Source of the DNA: JAKJEP01 sp964580995
Lineage (GTDB): Bacteria; Planctomycetota; Phycisphaerae; Sedimentisphaerales; SM23-30
Assembly (NCBI GenBank): GCA_964580995.1
Contig: CAZOMV010000126.1
Coordinates: 1 to 14,716 of the forward strand
Length of the DNA stretch: 14,716 bases
Reading direction: 5' to 3'
Below are positions 1 through 6,984 of the stretch, in pieces; within the stretch, counting starts at the first letter, position 1, and each line of letters opens with the position of its first letter. Under the pieces are notes generated by a model. The model was not told where the DNA came from, made no database searches, and saw only the letters and a list, made by a program, of their open reading frames with translations. The position numbers were made by a program, and so were the translations under genes.

Positions 1-482
1 GGGAGCTGGCCCAGGCGATGGGAGCCGATTATGTTATGCTTTCCGCGACTATGCCTGCCGAAAAAGAGCGAAAAGAATTCGTCTTTTCTCACTCTTTGAA
101 CCATGTAGGAGCCGATGTCGTAATCAATACGGTTGGTACTACCGAAGCGTTCCGGGAATGTTTTAACTTTGTCCGGGACAGCGGCACTATTGTGGAGGTT
201 GGCAATTTCGTTGACTCCGGCACGTTTGCCTTCAATCCCTGCAAGCATCTTTGCGAACGGGGGATCAAATTAATTGGAAGTTTTGATAATGAGGCGGAAC
301 ATTTTGTTCGGGCCATGCCTTTGATTAGCAATCCGCATATCCCGCTGGAAAAATTAATTAGCCATCAGGTTCCTCTGGCGGATGTCGAGACTGTTCTGGC
401 CGCGATTGAAAAGGGGGCCAAACTGGATAACAAAGAAATCGTCAAAGCCATGATGGTGCCAGATCTTTCGGAAAGGAACTAA
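1..482 (+). CDS. Zinc-type (MDR) alcohol/sugar dehydrogenase, C-terminal part
   Basis: The gene is cut by the window start; 159 residues are readable from base 3 to the TAA. They form the second half of the medium-chain dehydrogenase/reductase fold. An AMGADYV stretch is the usual end of the first Rossmann unit, followed by GADVVINTVG and then GTIVEVGNF, the classic MDR core strands. The tail (IPLEKLISHQVPLADVE) is the segment that closes over the active site in sorbitol/threonine-dehydrogenase-like members. The catalytic zinc ligands lie upstream of the window, so zinc dependence is inferred from the family. Only one base separates its stop from the fucose mutarotase start, so the two are almost certainly co-transcribed and probably act in sequence. 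That suggests NAD(P)-dependent oxidation of L-fucose or of a downstream polyol or acid. Family is secure; substrate is inference from context. Confidence 0.85.
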   Translation, partial: ELAQAMGADYVMLSATMPAEKERKEFVFSHSLNHVGADVVINTVGTTEAFRECFNFVRDSGTIVEVGNFVDSGTFAFNPCKHLCERGIKLIGSFDNEAEHFVRAMPLISNPHIPLEKLISHQVPLADVETVLAAIEKGAKLDNKEIVKAMMVPDLSERN

Positions 483-483
483 C

Positions 484-999
484 ATGCTCAGAAACATCCC
501 TGTCTGCATATCACCTGATCTAATGCACGCCCTGATGAGTATGGGCCATGGCGACGAGATCGTTTTGGCAGATGCCGATTTCCCGGCGGCCACCCATTCC
601 CGGCGTCTGATTCGGGCGGACGGCCTGGATGTGGGAACTCTGCTGGAGGCGATTTTGCCTTTTTTTCCGCTGGACAGTTTCGTGGACCAGCCGGTGGTCA
701 CGATGGATTGTTCCCCCTGGGGCGACGAACCGGAATCCTATGATCGGTTCCGGAAGATCATCCGTTCTTTTAATCCGGGATTCAAAGATTTTGGACTGAT
801 GGAACGGTTCCAGCTTTATGAACGCGCCTCGCAGGCATATGCCGTGGTCGTTACCGGCGAAGCCGATGGGAATGTAATTTTGAAAAAAGGGCCGGTCATG
901 CCGGAACCGCAAACCGGCATAAACAGAATCGCGGCGGTTCAGGAGAATTTGGCCTTGCTGAAGCGAAAAAGACTTTCCAAGTTGAAAACCGGCACATAA
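484..999 (+). CDS. fucU: L-fucose mutarotase (RbsD/FucU family)
   Basis: This cytoplasmic enzyme interconverts the alpha and beta anomers of L-fucose so the sugar can enter catabolism. The 171-residue protein opens with the family hallmark GHGDEIVLADADFP, placing the expected catalytic His at H22 and the conserved Asp at D30. It continues with IRADGLDV (43-50) and ends with FQLYERASQAYAVVVTGE (109-126) and GNVILKKG (129-136), all matching E. coli FucU as I recall it. FucU is normally about 140 residues; here a basic tail of about 35 residues (137-171) follows the last conserved motif. The ATG lies 1 bp after the dehydrogenase stop, with AAGGAA just upstream as ribosome binding site. Its position directly upstream of a GH29 fucosidase cluster supports fucose as substrate. 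RbsD-type ribose pyranase is the alternative, but FucU-type residues dominate. Confidence 0.92.
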   Translation: MLRNIPVCISPDLMHALMSMGHGDEIVLADADFPAATHSRRLIRADGLDVGTLLEAILPFFPLDSFVDQPVVTMDCSPWGDEPESYDRFRKIIRSFNPGFKDFGLMERFQLYERASQAYAVVVTGEADGNVILKKGPVMPEPQTGINRIAAVQENLALLKRKRLSKLKTGT

Positions 1000-1038
1000 A
1001 ATGGAATCTGTTCATGATCCCCATTAGGAGACGGCGGT

Positions 1039-2064
1039 ATGAGCCAGCCACTATTTCGAGTTTTGACTTTTCTGATTATACTTTCAGGCATCTTGCCGGC
1101 CGTCATCCGGGCGGAAAGCGAACCTGCCTCCGCTGCGAGCAAGCCTGGAACAATCCTATTTCTTGGCGACAGCATTTCCGTAGGGGTAGGCGCTTCCGAA
1201 ATCAGCAAACGATATACAACTTTAGTCACAGATTATCTCAAGCAGGGGGAAGAGAAAATCAAAGAGGTGAATGTGGCGATTTCCGGATCTACGTTAGTGG
1301 ATCAGCTCTGGCCGGCGCCAAAGTCTTCCGGCTATCCTTATATTCTGGAAAAGGCCCTGGCGATCCAGCCGGATATTTTTGTCATCCAGCACGGCACCAA
1401 TGATAACGCGGTGGGCGCCTCGATCGGTGAATTTTTATGGTCCTATCGGCAAATGGTGCGGGCGATAAAAGAAAAGCTGCCGCAAACAAAAATTGTTTGC
1501 ATGACCATTTGTCCTTCCTGGGGTGTAACCAATTCGACGAGAGAATGGTTAAATCAAGCTAACATCGGTATCCAGGAAATCGCCGCATTGGAGAACACCT
1601 TATTAGCACATACCAATTTCAAACTTCAGAATCGCAGGGACCTTTTTCCGGATGGCATTCACCCCAATGATGAAGGGCACCGGATCATGGCGGAATCGGT
1701 TATCGATGCTTTGCAGGAGGATAAAGTTAAATCGAAGGATACATTCGATTTTGTCTGTCAGGGTACGGGGCAGTACCGGATATGCGGTACGGTCTTTGAT
1801 ATAAAAACCGGAGATTCCGCCCGCAAGGATGGCTGGGTTTGCTTTCGGAATATGCAAAAAGGAGGTTTTACTTATCTCTCCGACTATCCGATTGAAATCA
1901 CGACTCCCTTCCTGTGGTATGACAAAGATGTAGTCGTCAATACCATCCCCAAAGATTTGGCTAACGGGAATCTGCAAGGCCGCCGGGATCCCTACCGAGG
2001 CTGCGGTAATTTTTCTCTGCCGCCAACGGACGGAAGGGAAGTGATCGTTGAAATCGGCCGGTAA
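1039..2064 (+). CDS. Exported SGNH/GDSL hydrolase (probable carbohydrate esterase) with C-terminal module
   Basis: A secreted esterase-type hydrolase of 341 residues. A signal peptide (hydrophobic residues 5-23, probable cleavage after VIRA at 25) is followed by a complete SGNH core: FLGDS with nucleophile Ser45 (block I), Gly83 (block II), GTND at 119-122 (block III) and DGIHP with Asp205 and His208 (block V). The catalytic domain ends near residue 225. The remaining ~115 residues form a separate, apparently beta-rich module that I do not recognise. AGGAG at 1026-1030 sits 8 bp before the ATG. It lies 39 bp after the mutarotase gene and about 60 bp before the fucosidase gene. Removal of acetyl or other acyl groups from a fucose-containing glycan would fit this place, but the substrate is inferred. 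SGNH enzymes also include lysophospholipases and peptidoglycan esterases. Confidence 0.88.
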   Translation: MSQPLFRVLTFLIILSGILPAVIRAESEPASAASKPGTILFLGDSISVGVGASEISKRYTTLVTDYLKQGEEKIKEVNVAISGSTLVDQLWPAPKSSGYPYILEKALAIQPDIFVIQHGTNDNAVGASIGEFLWSYRQMVRAIKEKLPQTKIVCMTICPSWGVTNSTREWLNQANIGIQEIAALENTLLAHTNFKLQNRRDLFPDGIHPNDEGHRIMAESVIDALQEDKVKSKDTFDFVCQGTGQYRICGTVFDIKTGDSARKDGWVCFRNMQKGGFTYLSDYPIEITTPFLWYDKDVVVNTIPKDLANGNLQGRRDPYRGCGNFSLPPTDGREVIVEIGR

Positions 2065-2077
2065 AATCATTTACCGT

Positions 2078-2104
2078 TTGATGCAGTAACCGATTTGATA
2101 TAAT
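2078..2104 (+). promoter_or_regulatory. Possible internal sigma-70-type promoter before the fucosidase
   Basis: The 59-bp gap contains a perfect TATAAT at 2099-2104, preceded by TTGATG at 2078-2083 with a 15-bp spacer. The -35 matches TTGACA at four of six positions and the spacing is one or two bases short. It would place transcription start just before the fucosidase ribosome binding site. Sequence match only; an internal start within an operon is plausible but unproven. Confidence 0.3.
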
Positions 2105-2123
2105 AACGACGAAAGGAAAAGGC

Positions 2124-4394
2124 ATGAATCGTTTACATACCGGGACCATCCTGCTGCTCGCTGTTACGCTGGGGCTTGCCGCCCCGAGGGGTTTTGCGGA
2201 AAAAGCGCCAAAGCCTGCGGATGCTAACCGAGACAGCCGCCTGGACTGGTGGCGGGAGGCGCGGTTTGGATTATTTATTCACTGGGGATTGTTCGGTTTT
2301 CTGGAGAAGGAATGGGACGTTGTCAAGATACCCACGGCTGAATACCCCGAGCTGGCGAAAAAGTTTAATCCGGTGAAATTTGAAGCGGAACGATTGGTTC
2401 GCACCGCCAAGGCAGCGGGCGTGCAGTATATTGTCTTTACCAGCAAGCAGCATGACGGTTTCTGTTTGTTCGATTCAAAGTTTACAGACTTTGATGTGGT
2501 GGACGCCGCTCCCTTCCGGCGGGATGTAATGAAGGAACTGGCGCAGGCCTGCCACCAGCAGGGAATGCCCATCGGCTGGTATCATTCCATTCTGGACTGG
2601 CATCATCCGGACCAAAGCGAGTTTCCGCAAAAAGAGACCTGTTGCGGAAACCGGTTCCCGGAGTATGTACAAAATCAGCTCTGGCCGCAGTGCGAGGAAC
2701 TGCTGAAAAACTACGGCCCGATCGCGGTCATGTGGTTTGACGGAGAGTGGATCAGGGAATGGACCGAAGAACAGGGCAAGGCGTTATACAATCATTTGCG
2801 AACCCTTCAGCCGGACCTCCTCATCAATAACCGGGTGGGCCGGGGGCGGCAGGAAAAGGCCGGGCAGCACGACACGCGGGAATTTGTGGGGGATTTCGGC
2901 ACGCCGGAACAGGAGATTCCCGCCACCGGGATTCCCGGCTATGACTGGGAGACCTGTATGACCATGAATGACTCATGGAATTACAGCCGGAACGATACCA
3001 ACTGGAAGTCCAGCGAGGCATTAATCCGCACCCTGGTCGATATCGCCAGCAAAGGGGGAAATTTATTGCTGGATGTCGGTCCCACACCCGAAGGAGAATT
3101 TCCCCCAGCCGCGGTCGAGAGATTGAAAGCCATCGGCGATTGGCTGAAAAGCAATGGGGAAAGTATCTATGGAACCCAGGCGAGTATTTTTCCTAATCTG
3201 GACTGGGGCCGATGTACGACCAAAGATGGCAAAGTCTTTCTGCATGTTTTCAACTGGCCTGGAGATACAAAACTTATTGTACCTGCTCTACAAAACAAAA
3301 TACAACGAGCGTATCTCTTAGCGGATACGAATGGTTCTAATCTGAATATCACGCCTATGGAAACCTCACTTACTATTGAACTGCCCTCAATCGCTCCCGA
3401 TACCGTCGATACCGTGATTGTTCTGGAGGTAGAGGGCCAGCCCAAAATCGCCATAGAGAAGCCAATGCGCCCGGTAAATCCCGTACTCATCAAACTGCCC
3501 TTCAGCTTTCCCACCGGTATGGAAAATACCCCGGTGCTATATAAAGGCCAGCCGCTGCTGGTAAATAATCGCCGGCCCCTCCATGCCAAGGTAAAAGATT
3601 TTTTCCTCTTTATAGAGGACCTTCGCACGGGTCAGGAGATCACCCGGTTCGGCGAAGGTTTTTCGTTTGTCAGCGGTTTTGTCAATGGCGATGAGATGAA
3701 TGTCTTCGCCACCGAAAACACCGATGACGACTGGACACACGATATTTACCGATTCTACAGTACGGATTTGGTAAATTGGAATCAGGAACTTGTTATCAAA
3801 CGCAAATCAGGGGAACATTTGTTTAACACTTCCGTTTGCCGCGACGATCAGGGCTACCTTATGGCCTACGATTCCAATGAACCGGTACAGTGGTCATTCC
3901 GTTTCGCACGGTCGAAAGACCTTTCGCACTGGGAAGACGTTCCAGAGCTGGAATTTACCGACCTGGAAGGCAAGATGGCACATGGTAATGCAACGATGCG
4001 ATACTTTGCGCCGTATTACTATGCGATCTATGGCATCTGGAGCTATCAGGGAGGACCCTGGGTACACTATCAATATCAACTTCCCGAAACCAAGTACGTT
4101 ACGGTTGTAGCTCGCTCCAAAGACCTGGTTACCTGGGAGCTAAGTCCGACCCGATCCCCGATGCTCGAACCGGAACCGGGGGAGATGATTAACAATACCG
4201 ATGCGGATCTTTTTGAATACCAGGGTAGAACCTATATTTATTATAATGTCGGCAACCAATACGACAAAGGCACCATCCGGGTGGCCATGTATGATGGTCC
4301 CATGAAAGAAATGTTGGAAGCCTATTTCCCCGAAGGCGTACCGGCGATCATCCAGTTTAACACGAAAGAGAAAAGATATATCTATCCTCACTAG
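2124..4394 (+). CDS. Exported GH29 alpha-L-fucosidase fused to a C-terminal five-bladed beta-propeller
   Basis: The 756-residue protein has three parts after a signal peptide (cleavage after RGFA, about residue 25). Residues 35-350 are a GH29 retaining alpha-L-fucosidase barrel: RFGLFIHWG (His53), KQHDGF (His110), VMWFDGEW carrying the probable nucleophile Asp206, INNRVGRG, and GDFGTPEQ whose Glu262 is a candidate acid/base. TLVDIASKGGNLLLDVGPT closes the barrel. Residues about 355-445 are the usual GH29 C-terminal beta-sandwich, ending VDTVIVLEVEG, so the fucosidase itself is full length. Residues 452-756 are an extra domain closely matching the separate protein encoded at 6985-8022. A GAAAGG-type ribosome binding site precedes the ATG. 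It should cleave terminal alpha-L-fucose outside the cytoplasm. GH29 with an appended propeller is not a standard architecture as far as I know; the propeller could bind glycan or be a second catalytic unit. Confidence 0.93.
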   Translation: MNRLHTGTILLLAVTLGLAAPRGFAEKAPKPADANRDSRLDWWREARFGLFIHWGLFGFLEKEWDVVKIPTAEYPELAKKFNPVKFEAERLVRTAKAAGVQYIVFTSKQHDGFCLFDSKFTDFDVVDAAPFRRDVMKELAQACHQQGMPIGWYHSILDWHHPDQSEFPQKETCCGNRFPEYVQNQLWPQCEELLKNYGPIAVMWFDGEWIREWTEEQGKALYNHLRTLQPDLLINNRVGRGRQEKAGQHDTREFVGDFGTPEQEIPATGIPGYDWETCMTMNDSWNYSRNDTNWKSSEALIRTLVDIASKGGNLLLDVGPTPEGEFPPAAVERLKAIGDWLKSNGESIYGTQASIFPNLDWGRCTTKDGKVFLHVFNWPGDTKLIVPALQNKIQRAYLLADTNGSNLNITPMETSLTIELPSIAPDTVDTVIVLEVEGQPKIAIEKPMRPVNPVLIKLPFSFPTGMENTPVLYKGQPLLVNNRRPLHAKVKDFFLFIEDLRTGQEITRFGEGFSFVSGFVNGDEMNVFATENTDDDWTHDIYRFYSTDLVNWNQELVIKRKSGEHLFNTSVCRDDQGYLMAYDSNEPVQWSFRFARSKDLSHWEDVPELEFTDLEGKMAHGNATMRYFAPYYYAIYGIWSYQGGPWVHYQYQLPETKYVTVVARSKDLVTWELSPTRSPMLEPEPGEMINNTDADLFEYQGRTYIYYNVGNQYDKGTIRVAMYDGPMKEMLEAYFPEGVPAIIQFNTKEKRYIYPH
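3477..4388 (+). repeat. Propeller-domain duplication, copy A (inside the fucosidase gene)
   Basis: This 912-bp segment is homologous in the same orientation to 7084-7989 (906 bp). Long stretches match base for base, for example the DNA for MENTPV-YKGQPLLVNNRR and for NNTDADLFEY. The proteins are about three quarters identical by eye, with only two single-residue gaps. Similarity begins at a P-x-N-P motif and runs to the IYP near both C-termini. This indicates an intralocus duplication older than the strain but not ancient. Confidence 0.9.
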
Positions 4395-4400
4395 GATAAA

Positions 4401-4407
4401 AAAGGAG
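4401..4407 (+). promoter_or_regulatory. Ribosome binding site that selects a TTG start
   Basis: AAAGGAG ends 7 bp before a TTG at 4415. No ATG or GTG lies near it in frame, and the TTG begins a good signal peptide. This is why the GH172 gene is called with a TTG start. Confidence 0.7.
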
Positions 4408-4414
4408 ACAAAAA

Positions 4415-5578
4415 TTGCAAAAGACCAATCCCTTCCGTACGATAATTCGCTTAATTGGCTTAGCTGCACAATGTGCCGCCGTTTTAGTTTTATTCTCAGG
4501 TCACATAGCCTCTGCCCAACCGCCAATCGACCTGGTCCACCAGCCGTATCTTCTCGATACCGGCCTGGTTTCCCGGTCCATCTCGTTCGAGAATCCCACA
4601 GGCGCGCCCGGCGAGGGGGGCAAGGCCGCCAGCCGGCTGGGCGTCGGACGAAAAGGCGCACCCTCCCGGATCATCAAGCCCGGTGAAACCGTCCAGCTAT
4701 GCGATATTAAAGAAGGCCCCGGCACGATCCGTCACATCTGGATGACGATGCGGGCTATGCCGCCTGATGTTGCTCCTGACCAGCCGGGGGTATTACGAAG
4801 TCTGGTGATCCGCGCCCATTGGGACGGCCAGGAACATCCAAGCATCGAGTGTCCCGTGGGAGATTTTTTTGGTTTTGCGCATGGCAAGGTATCGGCATAT
4901 CAATCGGCGGTCCACTCGCTGGGGCCTTTATCGGGCCTGAATATCTGGTTGCCCATGCCGTTTACCCAACAGGCAAGGATTACCTTGACGAATGAGCATG
5001 AAAAAGAGGTCTTGCTTTATTATCAAATCGACTACACCCTCGGCGACCGGCATCCGGACGGTGTTGGCCGCCTCCATACCTTGTTCCGCCGCGAAAACCC
5101 TACCACCCAAAAACAGGATTTTGAACTCCTGCCGCAGCGCAAGGGCAAGGGGCGTTTCGTCGGCACCGTCATCGGAGTCCGAAATCTGCACCCGGAGCAA
5201 TGGTGGGGGGAGGGGGAAGTGAAAATTTATATGGATGGGGATACAGAATTTCCCACGATTTGCGGTACGGGAAGCGAGGATTACGTCGGTTTCTCCTGGG
5301 GTATCAATGAGGGAACGTTCCTTTATAACGGATGCAGCTTGAAAGAAAAGAATTTCATTTCCATGTATCGCTGGCACCTGCCGGACCCCATTTTCTGGCA
5401 GCAGGAAGTACGCATCACCATCCAGCAGATCGCAAACGGCAGTGTACCCGAGCCGGAAGACGACTGGTCGTGTGCCGCCTTCTGGTATGAACCGATCCCC
5501 AGCACCCCATTGCCGCCCCTACCTGACGTGAAGGCTCGCACCACGAGTATCTGGCCCGATCCGCTGCCCATCGAATAG
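4415..5578 (+). CDS. Exported DUF2961 / GH172-family glycoside hydrolase
   Basis: A 387-residue secreted protein with a TTG start 20 bp after the fucosidase stop. The signal peptide spans residues 1-34 (cleavage after IASA). The body is a complete DUF2961 domain: GTIRHIWMT near 107, PVGDFFGF near 150, then WWGEGEVKIYMDGD and CGTGSEDYVGF. Members of this family (CAZy GH172) act on furanosides, including difructose dianhydride and D-arabinofuranosides, and use two glutamates. The best candidates here are Glu266 or Glu268 in GEGE and Glu288 in GSEDY, assigned by position and not by alignment. GH172 members usually assemble into oligomers through the jelly-roll domains. Inside a fucosidase cluster it may remove a furanoside side group or fucofuranose; that substrate is speculative. 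Family assignment is secure. Confidence 0.88.
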   Translation: MQKTNPFRTIIRLIGLAAQCAAVLVLFSGHIASAQPPIDLVHQPYLLDTGLVSRSISFENPTGAPGEGGKAASRLGVGRKGAPSRIIKPGETVQLCDIKEGPGTIRHIWMTMRAMPPDVAPDQPGVLRSLVIRAHWDGQEHPSIECPVGDFFGFAHGKVSAYQSAVHSLGPLSGLNIWLPMPFTQQARITLTNEHEKEVLLYYQIDYTLGDRHPDGVGRLHTLFRRENPTTQKQDFELLPQRKGKGRFVGTVIGVRNLHPEQWWGEGEVKIYMDGDTEFPTICGTGSEDYVGFSWGINEGTFLYNGCSLKEKNFISMYRWHLPDPIFWQQEVRITIQQIANGSVPEPEDDWSCAAFWYEPIPSTPLPPLPDVKARTTSIWPDPLPIE

Positions 5579-5619
5579 AAAACGCAAAACACAGGAAATC
5601 TTGGAAAGGAGTATCAAAA

Positions 5620-6894
5620 ATGCGAAAAATAATTATCATGCGAACCATCCTGAAAGTATGGCTGGGCCTGGCGGTGTTTTTGCCAAACGTCTCCACCGTT
5701 CGAGCCGAACCCTGGGACCCGGCGGCAGCCGATTATTCGGGTAATAAAGGAAAAACCATCTACGTTTCGAAACTCGGTGACAACTCCGACGGCAGCAGTT
5801 GGCAAAAGGCGTTTCATACCATCCAGGCCGCGCTATTGACCATTCCTGACAATAACGGCGGACACCAGGTGATTATCCGTCCCGATACCTATGTCGAGGC
5901 CAACCTTTATACCGGCCATCCCGGTGCGAAGGATTCCTACAATCTTTTGATCGGAGACGCCGATGGCAAACTCGGCTCCGGCGCTACCGGCTGGATTATT
6001 GTTGATACCAGTTGCCCCGGCGTAGCCGTCCGGGTCGATTTCGAACAAGCCCACAAGTTTGGCAACCCCCCGTTTAAGATTGTTGAATCCGACCAGCCGG
6101 AGTCGGGCCTGAAAAGCGTTGACTGGTGGGGACCAACTAAGTGCGAACCGGAATATTCGACCGACGACTGGGACCGCTGGATTTTACGTAATCTATACGC
6201 CACGGGTTCCGAGGGCGGTTTCGGACTGGCGATGACCGATCGCGAGGGTGCAGAGCTTTCATGGTTGATGGAGAATTGCGTGGGTATCGGGCGATTTGTC
6301 GGCACTTGTGCATGCGGCCATATCGGTCGAAAGGACGAACCGGTCCTGTTCCGACGCTGCTATTTCGCGAATCTCGACTGGTGGGGTGACGCCGGCGGTG
6401 TATATGTGCGTGCCCATAACGCATCCATGCCCGATTATCCCGACGCGATTTTTGAAGATTGCACGATTGTCTCGCCCGACAACGCCTTGCAATGTGCGTA
6501 TCCAAGCTTCAAATTGTACACTCGCGTGAAATTTAAGAATTGCCGTTTGGTTACGTTGAATTTTTCTCAGCCTGGCGGTACGCCTGGCTCCGGCATTATC
6601 TGCTGCGACATTGACGGCAAGTATCTGCACGTCGATTTTGAGGATTGCATTCTAATGGGCTATAAGGTATTCGGTAAAGGCTCGGTACAGGGCAACAAGA
6701 TTGCCGGTTCCGGTGAGGGCGATCCTTCCTACAGCATCAAGGGGAAAGTCAGTGCCTACGTCCATTATCAGCAGCCGCTGCCGGAAGGATTTTATCGGCT
6801 GGGCCTTTGGCCGGCGGAGACATTCTACCACATTGCCCCGCCCAAAACGCCCCATGATATGGTTCCGCTGACCGCATCGGAAATTCAACCATGA
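5620..6894 (+). CDS. Exported right-handed beta-helix protein, probable polysaccharide lyase or hydrolase relative
   Basis: A 424-residue exported protein. The signal peptide runs to about residue 29 (cleavage after VRA), and AAAGGAG at 5605-5611 lies 8 bp before the ATG; a second in-frame ATG at 5638 is possible. The mature start (IYVSKLGDNSDGSSWQKAF, then TIQAAL) is the typical entry of pectate-lyase-like/DUF1565 beta-helix proteins. Regular coils follow, seen as recurring F/V-x-x-C segments such as LFRRCYF, IFEDCTI, KFKNCRL and DFEDCIL at 22-45 residue spacing. Aromatic and acidic residues cluster at SVDWWGP (~167) and NLDWWGDAGG (~251), a plausible glycan surface. I cannot assign a CAZy family: GH141 fucosidases are beta-helical but longer. 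It lies 41 bp after the GH172 gene and is probably co-transcribed. Function unknown beyond carbohydrate association. Confidence 0.75.
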   Translation: MRKIIIMRTILKVWLGLAVFLPNVSTVRAEPWDPAAADYSGNKGKTIYVSKLGDNSDGSSWQKAFHTIQAALLTIPDNNGGHQVIIRPDTYVEANLYTGHPGAKDSYNLLIGDADGKLGSGATGWIIVDTSCPGVAVRVDFEQAHKFGNPPFKIVESDQPESGLKSVDWWGPTKCEPEYSTDDWDRWILRNLYATGSEGGFGLAMTDREGAELSWLMENCVGIGRFVGTCACGHIGRKDEPVLFRRCYFANLDWWGDAGGVYVRAHNASMPDYPDAIFEDCTIVSPDNALQCAYPSFKLYTRVKFKNCRLVTLNFSQPGGTPGSGIICCDIDGKYLHVDFEDCILMGYKVFGKGSVQGNKIAGSGEGDPSYSIKGKVSAYVHYQQPLPEGFYRLGLWPAETFYHIAPPKTPHDMVPLTASEIQP

Positions 6895-6971
6895 AACTTT
6901 GATACTTGAACAAACGATACATTGGCGAATAACAAGGCCGATTCCACCCTTTGCAGAAATAAAATTTTTAT

Positions 6972-6975
6972 GGAG
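6972..6975 (+). promoter_or_regulatory. Ribosome binding site that sets the propeller gene start
   Basis: GGAG lies 9 bp before the ATG at 6985. The frame is also open to a TTG at 6922 and an ATG at 6970, but only the 6985 ATG pairs this site with a compact signal peptide. Confidence 0.6.
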
Positions 6976-6984
6976 AAATTTATA

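Noticed and set aside
6922..6984. TTG at 6922 as start of the stand-alone propeller
   Set aside because: It would put a polar stretch before the signal peptide; the ATG at 6985 has its own GGAG and a standard export signal.
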